DNA from: Tetrahymena thermophila SB210
Taxonomy: Eukaryota > Ciliophora > Oligohymenophorea > Hymenostomatida > Tetrahymenidae
Length of the DNA: 64,000 nucleotides
Assembly (NCBI RefSeq): GCF_000189635.1
Contig: NW_002476391.1
Span: 1-64,000, forward strand
Direction of reading: 5' to 3'
The notes beneath the pieces were generated by a model, which saw only the letters and a program-made list of their open reading frames with translations, was not told where the DNA came from and ran no database searches. The position numbers were made by a program, and so were the translations under genes. Below are positions 1 to 12,806 of the stretch, one piece after another. Numbering within the stretch: position 1 is the stretch's first letter; each line of letters starts with the position of its first letter.

Positions 1-1094
1 TAAATTTTAATAAAATGAATAAAAATCTAATTAAATATAATTAATTTTTTGGAAAAAAATAAATCTCTTTTTTCCTCTGATAGATAAAATAGAAAAACTA
101 ATACATGTTTAAACTTAAGAGTTAAAAGTAAATATTCTCACAAATATATTTCTTATAGATTAAAAATTAAAGTAATTACTGTTCATGTTTTATTTGAAAA
201 GCTCGAATTTTAGTATTTTCAAATAACAAATAATTTTAAAGTTTTGATAAGACAAATATTTACTGCTTGGCTGATTAATCTTTAGAAATAAAAGCATGAA
301 TCGAAAAAATTTAACATCTTATCCAAATACTATTCGAAAATAAGCAAACATAAAATTTTCATTCAAAATACTTAATAAAATTTAATAAAGCCATCATAAA
401 TATAAAACTCATTATCTTTTGTGTTTTTAAAATGTTTTTTTTTGATAAAAATTTTATTCAAAATAAAGTATTTTTCTAAGATTATTTATTTTATTACAAA
501 TTTATTTTTATATAAAAAAATAAAAGTATGATGATTAATTTTAATTAAATAATATAAATTTGAAGAATCTAATAATATTAAATGCTATTCTCAACTAGTT
601 TACATATTTTTTATTTATAAGATTGATAACAATTCTAAAGATATATGGAAATTAAAATCCTTCATAGCAAGTTACTTGGTATACTGAACATATTTTAAAA
701 CATAAGCATGAATTCAGAGAAATGATGAATAAATCTAATATTATAGAGGAAGCTATAACATCTAAGATTTTAACAGATAGAATCCAGTTTCTTTGATATT
801 ATAAATAGTATGAATATGATTAGTGATTTAAGCAAAGTTATATTGAAATAAATGCATTATTGATATTATTAAATTTTTCTAATGCCTACCTACATACATA
901 CCTACCTACCTGCTATCAACTCTAATATTTAAAAATCCAAAAAATATTCCGTTTTGCATCATAATTAATTTTTATTGATATTAAATAGTTAGAATTAAAT
1001 AATTTAGCTAAAAGACATCATATAAGTTTGATTAAGCAATTAAATTTAAAAAAATAATAGAAGCTTTAAATATAATTATAATTAAAGAATTAAA
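1..1094. other. AT-rich intergenic DNA upstream of the phosphodiesterase gene
   Basis: No complete gene is visible. The stretch is AT-rich, with a short CCTA/CATA tandem repeat near 886-911 and one coding-like fragment (674-796, listed separately). The last 100 bases are the likely promoter and leader of the gene starting at 1095. Confidence 0.6.
674..796 (+). pseudogene. Possible coding remnant ending at a TGA
   Basis: One frame reads about 40 codons with protein-like composition, including HILKHKHEFREMMNKS and IIEEAITSKILTDR, and ends at a TGA at 794-796. There is no convincing start or upstream exon. It could be the decayed 3' end of a gene or a chance open frame, which is common when only TGA stops translation. 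I do not recognise the family. Confidence 0.2.
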
Positions 1095-4000
1095 ATGGCC
1101 TGCTCTTTTATAGGAGGAGATTAGTCTTCCTTAGAAAAATCATTTGCAGAGAGTATACTTTTGTTGAACACTCCCAGCAAGTAGGATTAGATTGTCTATA
1201 ATTTTGAAATTGAAAAGTAGAAAGAGCAAACAATCATTAACCTACCAAGAGGAGGAATCATCATTAAGACTTCAATTGGAAATATCCAATATGGATTCCC
1301 TCCTGAAACTGTTAAAGATTCAATTAATATGCAATTAAAAGTTCCTACTCATTTCATAGTTCCCTCTTAAAGGTTTGATAAGCAAGCAAACTTAAATGTT
1401 GCAGAGTTTGAATTCCCAGCATATTACAATTACTTCATTCACAAAAAAAAAATTAATTTGATTTGTGATGCAGAATGCAAATCAGCCATTAGAAATGCTT
1501 TCTAAGAGACTCTTTGCGGACCCCTCAGCCATGATGTAAACTCAAACTTAACAAATATATATAAATATCTTATAAAATACTCATTTTTAATATAAATTGA
1601 GGATTTTTAAATTGAAAAGTAATTCAAAATTAAGCATTCATATGAACTTCTTTTAAAATATAGAAACTATAAGATGATTTCCATTTTTCTTATCCTAAAT
1701 CAGGTTATCCAGACTTCTTCAAGGAGAGATCAATATTATCAGGGGTAAGAATAATTAAAAAATTAAATTTAAAATTTCATAAATTTTAATTTTATTTTAA
1801 GGCTATTCAAGATCCTAGCTTTCACACGGAAGTAGATACTCTGTTAAGTTTTAGTTTATTTGACCATAGCAATAGTGTAGAACTTAAGTAAGATTAAAAT
1901 GTTGTCAAGATATAGAGAGTGCATAATTTAGAATAGGATGTTAATTACTTTAAAATAATCGATAATGGTAAAGAAATTACAAGTATCAAGGATTAGTGTA
2001 ATTTAGTTTGCTAAGAGCTTAAAATGGATAGACACAGTTCACTAGAAGATTTGGAGGATATTTTGAAAGATCTAAATTCAAATAAAAAAGTTAACCCTAA
2101 AATTGGCTCTGGCTTGGAGTTAGAAGTAATTCCTAATATAAGAGATACTTTTTAACCACCTGATTTTGGTGTTACAGTTTTGGGAAGCAGTCATGGTAAA
2201 TTTAATTAAAATTTCTTGATAAAAAAAAGATTACTCTTGATGTGAAATCAAATAAGATTAAAAATTTTGATAATAAATTTACATTTTTTTTTATTGAGCA
2301 ATAAAAAAATATTTATAAGTTTTTTTGTAAATTATTAGGTTTCGACCCTTGTGGCCACACAACTGGATTTGTAATTTGGTGCTATGGAAAAGGTATCATG
2401 GTTGATCCTCCACCATTCTCAAATGATTACTTGAAAAAAATGGGTATTAATCCTGATAAAATATCTGCAATTATCATCACTCACTGTCATGCAGATCACG
2501 ATGCTGGTGCATTTGAAAAAATTTTATTAGAAAAAAAAATAGAGGTAACTTATTTATCAAATATTTTGAAAATTTTGTAATTTAATCCTCTAATTGAATT
2601 TTTTTTCTTTTTTAATTATCAATTAATTGATTTTTTTCTAGTAAAATCAGTTAATTTTATCATATATATTTTAATTAAGGTAATTACTACTAGAACCATA
2701 ATGAATTCATTTTTGCGTAAGTATTCTAATGTAACTGGTATGAGAAGAGAGGAAATTAGAAAGCTTTTTGTGTTCCGTCCAGTAGTTATTGGAAGTAGGA
2801 TGAAAATATTTGGTGGCTCCTTTAACTTTTTCTACTCTTTCCATGTCATTCCTTGCATCGGATTTGACATTGAGCTCAATAAAAAATCACTCTATTTTTC
2901 CGCAGATACTTTTTACTGCCCAATTAAGTAAAAAGATATTTATTATTTTTTCATAAATTTTTTGTTTACACTTATAATAAATTAAATTACAAAAAAACAA
3001 TAAATAATATTAAATTTAAAGGCTCAAAAAATACTTTGAATGGGGTTACTTATAGCAAGAGAGATATCAATAACTAGCAAATATTGATTTTGATAAGTTT
3101 GATCTTATATTACATGAAGCAGGCGTACCTCCTATTCATACAGCCTAGGAATCTTTTATGCATCTTTCTGCTAAAGCTAAATAGAATTTATACTTAGTGC
3201 ATATTGCAAATAAAGACCTAAAAAAGGAACTAGGATTGAAAATAGCTAAATCAGGAATAGAACATACTATTGTCTTAATACCTGCTAACGCAAATAAAGA
3301 AATGACTTAATTAAAAAGATTAGATCTTGTATCTAATATTGATATATTCTAGTCTTTAACTATTAAAAATGTTAGATATTTGCTAGATTGCTTAGAGATC
3401 TTAGAAGTTAAAAAGGGTGAACTTATTTTCCCTGAAAACTCTATAGGTAACAAATTCTTTATTGTTGAATGCGGATTGGTCAAAATAGTCTCAAGAAATA
3501 ACAAAGATTTTGAAAGCTTTATAGGTCCTGGAGATTATTTTGGAGAGATAAGTCTTATCGATGAATCACATACTAGAAAAGCAAGGTATATTAATTAATA
3601 TTAAATAAAAAAATTTATGCCATTTCTTTCAGGGCAAAAATCTTAGATTATTTTTTCTTGTAAAAGAATCTCTTTAAAATAAGATAAGCACTTTTAATTA
3701 AGCTTAAAGCATAATAACTTTTGATATTATTATTGCATACAATCAATTTAATGCCATTTTTAAAAACTTGAATTCGCTCTTAATCAAATAAATTTATTGA
3801 TAATTTTATTTATAAAGTGCTTTTGCTGAAAAAGATTGCGTGCTTTTAACTTTAGAAAGACATGACTTTTAATTTTTATTTGGAGAAGAAGATGGCTCTG
3901 GTGAAGTTCTAAAAAGATTAAAAGAATTAACTGAAGCAAGAAAAAAATTCGTTATTGTTTATCTTGAAAAGTAAAAATCCTTTTTAATTTTATGTTTTTA

Positions 4001-4381
4001 AATGTTTTATAAATATATAGGAATTCTTTGTTCAACTAGCTTGAAAAAAGTTAAAAAGTTATATTAGAAATGATAGTAAAAGAAAAGAAATTTTTGAAAT
4101 CTGAGTAAATTTGGAAGAAGGGAGAAAAACCTTATGGAATCTATATTGTTAAAGAAGGAGAGTGTATTTATGAAAAATAAGATATACCAGCTAAAATTGT
4201 TAGATAAGGAGAATTTATTGGAGAGACTTTATCTATTTAAAGAAAATAGGCAGTCAATACATCTCTAAAAGCATTAACTAATTGTACACTCTTATTTATT
4301 GACTCTTAAAATTGGATTGAATTCTTAGATAAAAACCCAGGATTCAAAGTGCTAATTGATGATAAAGTATACTTCAAATGA
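1095..4381 (+). CDS. Class II cyclic-nucleotide phosphodiesterase with two cNMP-binding domains (GbpA/GbpB type)
   Basis: Eight exons join in phase: 1095-1535, 1664-1744, 1802-2195, 2339-2544, 2680-2927, 3022-3585, 3818-3970, 4021-4381 (815 aa). The N-terminal third is a conserved region typical of this family. A metallo-beta-lactamase fold follows: HCHADHD near residue 355 is the HxHxDH metal site, SADTF gives the bridging Asp, and HEAGVPPIHT a later metal His. Two cyclic-nucleotide-binding domains come next (about 580-680 and 710-810). The first has GDYFGEISL followed by RKA; the second keeps GEFIGE but lacks the usual Arg-Ala pair, so its ligand binding may be weakened. The order MBL-cNMP-cNMP is that of the Dictyostelium cGMP-stimulated phosphodiesterases. 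By analogy it hydrolyses cAMP or cGMP and is controlled by cyclic nucleotide; substrate is not deducible. Confidence 0.85.
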
Positions 4382-6215
4382 AAATTAAATAAATGTTTTA
4401 TCTATAGTCAGGGTGTTTTTGGGTTGTTAAAACTGCTATCAAAAAATAAACATATTTTTAATATATAACCCGTTCTTGTTGATATATTCAAAGATTTTTA
4501 ATATTTATATTTTTTAAAATAAAATTTCAAATTGAAACAAGATTTAGTATTGTTTAAAGTTATTGATTAATTACTTTAAAAATAATTTATTAAAAAATTT
4601 ACTAAAACACTTTATCCTAAATTTTAGAATTTTGAAAATTTTCTTTAAAAAATAATAATAATTTGCAAAAATTTTATAAAAGCAGTTAACATTTCTTAAA
4701 ATATATTTATAATACTTATTTTTAGTTTAATGAAAAAAATATATAGCTGTTCCTGGTATTAAACTTTCATGAACTAGGTTGCCAGATATTTCAATATAAG
4801 GATTTATATCAATTAAAATAGAATTGAAAATTTGTTAATAATTTAAAAAGATTTAGCATAGTTCGTAATCTTACAGAATATTGATTTAATTAATTTTTAC
4901 AATATATTATATAAAAAGTGCACAATAACAATAATGAACAATAATATAAATAATTAGTAATTTAGACTAAAAATAAATTATCTTTAAAATAAATAATTCT
5001 GAATTGTAATTTATTGTAATTAGTTAGTATAAGCTCAATAAATTTCTTTTTAAATTATGTTTAAATAATAAACCAATTGAGAGATTGTCAGTTTTAAAAA
5101 ATATATTCGTGTTACAAAGTATTAACAAATTATATCTGATGTTCATTTTTTCTTGAAGGAAATAAGGATTAATTAATATTTTTACAAATAAAAATAACCT
5201 TAAACTTTACATAAAAAAAATATAGATAATTAGTAAATCTATAAAAAGTAAAATTTGACCTAATCTAATACTATATTTGTTTAAGAAAAATATTAAAGAA
5301 GAGGAAATTTAATTTGATATTTCTTTTCTAATAAATAAGGTAAAATTACAAAAATGTGAATTTATTTAAGTTTGATGATGCTTTTATTTCATTTAATTTC
5401 TTTAATTATTTTTTACTTTTTAATTAATTTATTTTTATATTTGCTAATTAATTTTTTATTTAGTTATTTGTTTATTTGTTTATTTTTTTATTTATTTATT
5501 TATATATTTTTTAATTTTTAATTTTTATAGAGGAGGTTTTATTAAAATCTAAAAGAAAGAGAAGCGTAGCAGCATGATAGTTTAAATATTTTTTTGTTTT
5601 TGTTTTTGATAATACTTTACGATATAATAAGAGAGAGCTTTTCAATCTCATATTTCTCGATTTTAAAAATTGAAATAATAAAATAATTATGAATATCTGT
5701 TGAAATTATTTGGGATATTTGGTATTTCTTTATGATAAAGTGCATTTATCAAAATGAAATAGAATAAAAACATCTACCTAATACTAGGTAACCGATAATC
5801 AATGTGATGTTTTTAATTTATTCTATTACATGGCTTTAAAAACTAAGTTGATATTCATACTATTAAAGTTATTTCTTTTTTTTGTTGATTTGATTTTTTT
5901 TAATTATTTATTTAATTATAAATTTCTTCCAAGTTCTTTTTCGTTTAACTTATTTTTGAAATAATTAGTTGGGGAAAGTTAGTGAATTAATTAATTTTAT
6001 TCATTTGTTAACATATTAAATATTTTGAATAGATTTGAAAAATGAATGAGTGTTATTTGCTTGCTTTGATTAAATATAATGAATATTTTTGCTTCTTTGT
6101 AAAAATAACTCTTTAAAATAAAACTTATAAAGCAAAAGAGTGAAACTTAATTCATATATACATATAAATTATTTGGTATTGAGGATAGATTGATATATAA
6201 ATACATACATAGAAA
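4382..6215. other. Intergenic, 1.8 kb, with two nested hairpins
   Basis: Very AT-rich, no gene seen. It holds the paired hairpins at 5733-5827 (listed separately) and, at its right edge, the A-rich leader of the next gene. Confidence 0.6.
5733..5827. other. Cluster of inverted repeats, possible structured RNA or cruciform
   Basis: TGATAAA (5733-5739) pairs with TTTATCA (5745-5751) around a GTGCA loop. Directly after it a 17-nt arm (5758-5774) pairs with 5806-5827, apart from a four-base insertion. Inside that arm pair is a third hairpin, TACCTA-ATAC-TAGGTA (5775-5790). Three stems in about 95 bases stand out from the surroundings. No known RNA family is recognised. Confidence 0.35.
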
Positions 6216-6950
6216 ATGAATAAAAAGGTTTTCAAACTATAAGAGGAATTACTAGAAAAATAATTTTAGCTAGAGGAAGAATACTACTTCTAAGTGCGTG
6301 AGACAGAAAAATATTGGGATAGAGATAGCAAATGTGCTTTAAAGATATAATCGATTTATAAAATGTTTACATTAAGATAGAGATTCACAAAATTAAAAGA
6401 GTCAGTTATTAAAATTCAAACAAGATTCAGAGGGTTTTTATCGAGAAAGAAATTTTAAAAGAAGAAGGAGGATAATATTAATTTGATGAATGTAAAGTAC
6501 TTTTCTCAGCAGGCTATTACTATTCAAAAGATATTTAGAGGCTTTTACTAGAGGAAATTTACTCACGATTTCTATGCACGTAAGAAATTCTTGTAGGAGT
6601 TGGGTGACTAAAACACTCGCTTCTAAGGAGAAATGAATTAAATTGCAGATGAAGAAAAAGTAGAAGAAAAGAAAAGATAAGAAGCCTAAGCAAGAGAAGA
6701 ATTTACTTAATTAGCTTCAAATTTACATCATTTAGCCAGTACTCATTAAATACCAGGTGTTTACAATCCTCCTTATGCTATATCTAAACCAACAGCCTTC
6801 AACATAGAAGTTGAAACTCATTTAAAAGCTACTTTTAAGGCAAATTATGCATGGAAACCACCTACACGCAAAAGCATTGCAACATTTTAAATAAAATAAA
6901 ATAAAAAAATAATTAGCACTTAATCTTCAATCAAAGTGAATCAAAAATGA
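6216..6950 (+). CDS. IQ-motif protein, SPATA17-like ciliary/flagellar protein
   Basis: A single exon of 244 aa without introns. Three IQ motifs bind calmodulin-like light chains: ALKIQSIYKMFTLRQRF, VIKIQTRFRGFLSRKKF and AITIQKIFRGFYQRKF, all in the first half. A charged helical stretch rich in Glu/Lys follows, then LASNLHHLASTHQIPGVYNP, which matches the conserved C-terminal signature of SPATA17. SPATA17 homologues occur in organisms with motile cilia and are linked to the axoneme, so an axonemal role is inferred. The start is the ATG after an A-rich leader; the next in-frame ATG lies about 50 codons further on, inside the first IQ motif. The TGA stop is followed by AT-rich DNA. Confidence 0.75.
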
Positions 6951-8325
6951 TAAGAATTTAATAATAAATACTAAGAAAATATACATAAGTACATACCTAC
7001 ATACATACAAAAAAAAACAAAATCTATCTAAACTAATTGGAAAAAGTAAGTAAACACATAAAACAAATAATAAGTAAAATTTATATAATATATTTTTAAC
7101 ATGGCACACTTTAAAAATTAGTGTAATTTAATTATTCAATCATCTACTTGCTGCTTGCTCTTATTGTTTTTATATTCAATAAAATAATTTCTTCTTCATC
7201 TTCATCCATACACCCATTTCAAATCAATTAAATATGTAAAGTTTATTTTTTAAATAATATACAGAATATTTGTAATATCATCATTGATCTACTCTATCTT
7301 TTACCATTTTTATTAATTATTAAAGGTGAATTTTACCTTTATATCAAAAAGAATTTTTATTTTTTCTTGTTAGAATATTAATTAAATTTTACAAATTTAT
7401 TAAAATTATTTTGTAATTATTAATTTATAGAAAAAAATATTAAATGAACTAGCTTATATTTTAAATATTTTTAATAAATTTGTAAAATTTAAAAATCCAA
7501 TAAACCACAAAAATAATATATTAAAGTTTTAATATTTACAATTAGATAAATGTAATTCAATAATCCAAATAATAAAAAGAATTTGAATTTATTTATTATT
7601 TTTTATTTAAGTCCAATAATAAAGAAAATCAGTTTTTATAAGATTTAAAATTGGTTTAAACGCATTATTTCGGCCAAAATAAGTAATATTTTTAGATAAA
7701 TTATGAAAGTCAATTTAATCTTAGATGAATAAATGTTCATTAAAAAATATTTATTTTATTATGAATTTAAAAAAAGATTTCAGTCAATATTTATTTACTT
7801 ATTTTGTTTTTTAACAATAAAAATTGAAACCTAATGATTTAAAGGCCTTTAAACACTCAATTTTATTCAAAATATAAGAAATCTTCATAGTTATTTTTTA
7901 ATTAAATCAGGCTTGTATAATGAGTTTGTCTATAAAAAAATTACTTTATTAAAAAAAGAGATTCACCAAAAATATTTTTGAAGCTATTTATTGTGAATAT
8001 ATCAAACGGTGAGCATTTAAATAGAAAATAATTAGAAGTTAAATAAAATGAATCTTTTATTGTGGCGGCGTTTTTAATAAAGATCAATAAATAGTAATCG
8101 AGGACCAATTATTTCTTACCTTATATATTTAATAATTAATATTGAAAATAGAAAAGTTAGACACACATAAGGGAAATTTAATAAAAAGATATATTTGATA
8201 AATAACTTAAGATAAAAAGTAGAAAGCAATCACTATATCTTTAGGATTATACAAACTAATTATATTTTTAAAATATTAAGCAAGCTCTAAAATTTATAAT
8301 AAAATTATACATATCTAAAAAACAA
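6951..8325. other. Intergenic, 1.4 kb
   Basis: AT-rich DNA with a short CATA/CCTA repeat near 6985-7010. No gene or RNA seen. The right end should hold the NF-YB promoter. Confidence 0.6.
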
Positions 8326-9103
8326 ATGGACGGAGATTCTGGATAGCAAGATAAGTAAAGAGATAAAATATTTATATTCAAAAGCTTAAATTCAATAATG
8401 ATTTAAAATCATGCATATCTTAAAAATAGATTAATTTGTTTTAATTAGATTTGCAAACCAAAAAGAAAATTTAAAAATTAAAATATTTAAACCGTTATTT
8501 TAAAAGCAGATAGGTACCAAACTATAGCAGATTTTTGCCTATTGCAAACATCAGCAGAATTATGAAAAAAGCATTACCAGAAAATGCTAAGATAGCTAAA
8601 GATGCTAAAGAAACTGTGTAAGAATGTGTATCTGAATTTATTAGTTTTATTACAAGCGAAGCTTGCGATAAATGCAAATCAGAAAAGAGAAAAACTATAA
8701 ATGGAGAAGATTTGTTGCACTCAATAACAACTCTTGGCTTTGAAAATTACTACGACATACTTAAATTATACTTATATAAATATAGAGAAGTAATAATTTT
8801 TACAAAGCACTTTCTCTTAATTTTGAAATTTAATATATCTATCAAATTTTTTTTTTTAAACCTAATTAAAGAATGTTGATATTTTACACGCATATTATTA
8901 ACAAAAATTATTATTTTATATTTAACTAACCTAAAATTTTTTCTATATAGGCTGTTAAGGCATAAGAAAGCAAAGAAGGAGGTACAGTTAAGAAAACATA
9001 GAAAAAGGCAAAGGAAGAAGAAGATTATGATGATGATGACGATGATGAAGATGATGATGACGAAGAAGAATCTTAAGAATAACTTGCATAAAACTAAAAC
9101 TGA
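8326..9103 (+). CDS. NF-YB / HAP3 subunit of the CCAAT-binding factor
   Basis: Three exons join in phase: 8326-8354, 8510-8789, 8951-9103 (153 aa). Exon 2 encodes a complete histone-fold domain that begins [20 protein letters not shown], the signature of NF-YB, and continues with [19 protein letters not shown] and [18 protein letters not shown]. The family partners with NF-YC and NF-YA to bind CCAAT boxes in the nucleus. Exon 3 is a Lys-rich segment then a long Asp/Glu run, an acidic tail that is not part of the conserved domain. The first exon is only 29 nt (MDGDSGQQDK); it is chosen because it splices in phase directly before the domain. The histone-fold identity is firm, the first exon less so. 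Confidence 0.85.
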
Positions 9104-9994
9104 ATAAATTTAAATATTTAAATAGAATTCTTGTTTAAATATCTTGTTTCAATTTTATGAAAAAACTTTACTTTCTTTTGGATGAATTGAGAAAGCATAA
9201 CTTTCGTTATCTAAAATATAAAAATTTCAATACTATATGGTTTTAATTTGTTCTATCAATTCCTCGTTTATTAAATATTTAAACATTAACAATGAGCTTA
9301 AAAATAATATTTTAAATTATTTTTTTGTCATATTTTAATTTTTTCTAAGATTTGCTCACTTTTAGAATAAAACAATATGTAGTTTGTTGTTTTTAATTTT
9401 ATAATGTGCTATTCAACAAATTCTTTATTTGATTGATTTTTAACTACCTCTAAATTACTTCAATAGCTAATAAATATTTAATTATTTTTACTTGGTAAAT
9501 TTTTGATCTACACTTATATTATATAAAAAAACCTATTTATAAATCTTAGATCGTCCATTTTTATAAATCTATTATATAAAACATTTTTTATTTTTTATTT
9601 TTAGAATTTAAAATTTGAAAAGAAGTGTTGTAAAATTTTAGCTTAGGTGTTTTTGATAATTCTTAGTGATGATTTGAGAAATAATAGCTAAACAATAAGT
9701 TTATAAAGATTATTTCGGTAAAAATATATTAAAACATTTTTGAGAGAATCAAATTGGTTAAAAAAAATAGAATATACTTAATAACTACTAAATTTGATAA
9801 TTTTTTACCTACCCTTATACACTTATATTATACAAAAAACATATTATTAATTTTAAAGAATAATTCTAAATAAACTTTTTATTTTAAACTTGTTGCTAAG
9901 CTTTGAGATAGATAATTAATTAATCTAATTTAATAGCCGTTATTAAAATTTAATTAAATTATTTATTTATTTCTTTTATTTATTTATTGTTTGA
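9104..9994. other. Intergenic between convergent genes
   Basis: 3' regions of the NF-YB gene (plus strand) and the EF-G gene (minus strand). AT-rich; no gene or structured element seen. Confidence 0.6.
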
Positions 9995-12806
9995 TCAATC
10001 TTGACCTTTATCCTTTCTTCTAATTTGATATTGTTTCTTGACTTCTTCAGCTTGGGATGGATCAATAGGTTCATGACTCTTGTATTCCATAGAGAATTCA
10101 CCCTATTATTCATATTATATTTTTTAATTACTTTTAAAATTAACTATTAACTTACTTGACCTGATGTTAAACCTCTCAATTCAGTAGCAAAACCGAACAT
10201 TTAAGAAAGAGGACAGTCAGCATTAAGAATGAAAATATCACCTCTTGATTCAGTGTTAGTAATTAAACCTCTTCTTTTAGAAATGGCAGCCATAACAGAT
10301 TGCTATTTTTTTAAATAAAAAGTTCTTATTTTTGTTTTTATTTTTTTAAAGTGAATTTACATATTCAGCAGCGGCGCAAGTAACTTCAACATTCATAAAA
10401 GGTTCAAGAATAACAGGACCAGCATCATTGAAGGCCTTGTTGAAAGCATATTTAGTAGCAATCATGAAAGCATTAGAAGAAGAATCGACAACGTGAGTTT
10501 GACCATCTTCTAAGACAAACTTCATGTTGACGACAGGATAACCAGTTTGAGGACCCTTATCAATAACATCGTAGAAAGATTTTTCACAAGCAGTTACGTA
10601 TTCATTAGGAACATTGGTACCAATAACCTTGTTAACGAATTAGCAGCTAAAATCTTGGGGATCTTCAGGATTGACCATTGGTTCAACAAAACCTAAATTC
10701 AATTAAATTAAATAGTTAATAGTAAGGATTAATTAGATAATATTAAAATAGTCTTATTACCGATAACTCTGGCAAATTGACCAGCACCACCAGATTGTTT
10801 CTTATGGAGATAATCAAAGTGAGCCTTTTAAGTGATAGTTTCTCTGTAGTTGACAGTGGGATTACCAAGAATGACATCAACGTCGAATTCTCTTCTCATT
10901 CTTTCAGCATAGATTTGTAAATGCAATTCACCCATACCAGAAATAACAATTTCTTCACTTTCTTTATCAATGCTAACTCTGAAGGTGGGATCTTCTCTAG
11001 AGAACTTCTTCAAGGCTTTATTAAACTTAGCACTTGACTTGTTATCCTTGGGCTTAATACTCAAGTTAACGACTGGAGCTGGGACGTGCATACTACTGCA
11101 TCTAGCCTAAATAAAAATAAAATTATTTATAAATATTCTGAATTTAAATTAATAAATAATTACTGTGTAAGACATATCACCTTCGCAAAGGGTATCACCA
11201 GTAGCGCATTCAACACCAAAAATAGCGAAAATTTCACCAGGACCAGCTTCATTAATTTCTTCCATCTAATTGGCATGCATTTTAATCATTCTGGAGATTT
11301 TCATTCTCTTTTTGACAGTAGTATTATAAACATTATCACCTCTCTTAAGCTTACCTTAGTAAACTCTAACGTAAGTCAATTATCCGAATTTGCTTTCTTC
11401 AAGCTTGAAGGCATAACCAACAAAAGGAAGTTTAGGATCAGGAATAAATTCAATCTTTTCTTCAGCTTGAGTATCTTCTTTTTATAAAAATCCAACGTTC
11501 TTTCTTTCATCAGGCTTAGGTAAATAATCTCTAACACCATCTAAGGCTAATTAAACACCCTATCATTTATTAAATTTATAATAAATTAATTTTGCTTGCT
11601 TAAAATGTATTTTTTCTTTCTGTTTAAACTATCATCTATTTTTTATTAGAATTTCGTAAAATATTTTTTAATAATTACTTTGTTCTTGAATGCAGATCCC
11701 ATGAAAACAGGGGAGAATTTCAAGGCAATAGTCTATCTACGAATAGCAGCCTTGATTTCTTCAGCAGTGAGTTCTTCTTCAGCGAGATACTTTTCTTCGA
11801 TTTGATGATCGATTTCAGCTAAGACTTCAATAAGTTCGTGTCTTTTTTCTTTAGCAAGTTCTATCAAATTAGCAGGAACATCTTAAACGTTCAAAATTTC
11901 ACCACTTTCACCTTCAAAAATAATAGCCTTCATTTCAACAATATCAACTAAACCTTTTAAACTTTGATCAATACCAATAGGAATTTAGACAGCAGCAGCG
12001 TGGATGTTAAGTCTCTTTCTGACACTATCAATAGCAGCCCAAGGATTAGCACCCATTCTGTCAAGCTTGTTAATGAAAATGATACGAGGGACTTAATATC
12101 TAACCATTTGCTTAAAAACTGTGAGTGTTTAAGGTTGAACACCTGCAACACCGCAAAGAAGTAAGACACCACCATCGAGCACTCTAAGAGCTCTTTCTAC
12201 TTCAATAGTAAAATCTACGTGACCAGGAGTATCAATAACGTTAATACTGGTATTGCCCCATTTTAAATGTGTAGCAGCACTTTAAATAGTAATACCCTTT
12301 TTTTTACAAACATATTTTAAAATATTATCATAATAAATTTATTTAAATTTTAAGGAAAACAAATAAAAGCATAGCTTAGAATGATATTAATTTAAATAAC
12401 TTAAGTTTTCAATTAAAATATTTTCATGTTAATTCATATATTTTTGTTAAACTAAATATATTTTATGGAGTGGAGTAATCATTCTAGCAATCATTTTGCC
12501 AAAAGAAATTTTAATTTTTACCTTTTCTCTTTCAAGATCCATGAAATCCATGGTAGCACCTACACCATCGGTACCCTTGACATCGTGGATAGCATTAATT
12601 TTACCAGCGTAGAAAAGAACTCTTTCAGTAAAAGTAGTTTTACCAGAATCGATATGTGCTGAAATACCAATATTTCTTAAGCAGAAATTATAGTAGGGGT
12701 TGAAGGAGAGAGCATTAAACTTGTTAGCAAATTAAATATTGCTGTGCTAGTATTTTTAAGCAGCTCCAATCAACTTAGATTGATGGGCAAATAATCTACC
12801 AAACAT
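9995..12806 (-). CDS. GFM1: Mitochondrial elongation factor G1 (EF-G1mt)
   Basis: Seven exons on the minus strand: 12522-12806, 11679-12296, 11164-11559, 10761-11106, 10361-10692, 10156-10302, 9995-10102 (743 aa). It is a translational GTPase for ribosome translocation. The G1 motif reads AHIDSGKTT (residues 50-58). The Ser before Gly is typical of mitochondrial EF-G1, unlike bacterial AHIDAGKTT or eEF2 [17 protein letters not shown] and NKLD follow; domains II to V are complete, including [27 protein letters not shown] and [10 protein letters not shown]. The first 43 residues are basic, Asn/Gln-rich and free of Asp and Glu, as expected for a mitochondrial targeting sequence. Codon use is richer in GC than neighbours, as in a highly expressed gene. 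Start: ATG after an A/T-rich leader, in phase. Confidence 0.93.

Noticed and set aside
11086-11487. Plus-strand open frame of 133 codons under the EF-G gene
   Set aside because: It runs antisense to EF-G1 exon 3 and across an intron; the minus-strand protein is highly conserved, so this is a shadow frame.
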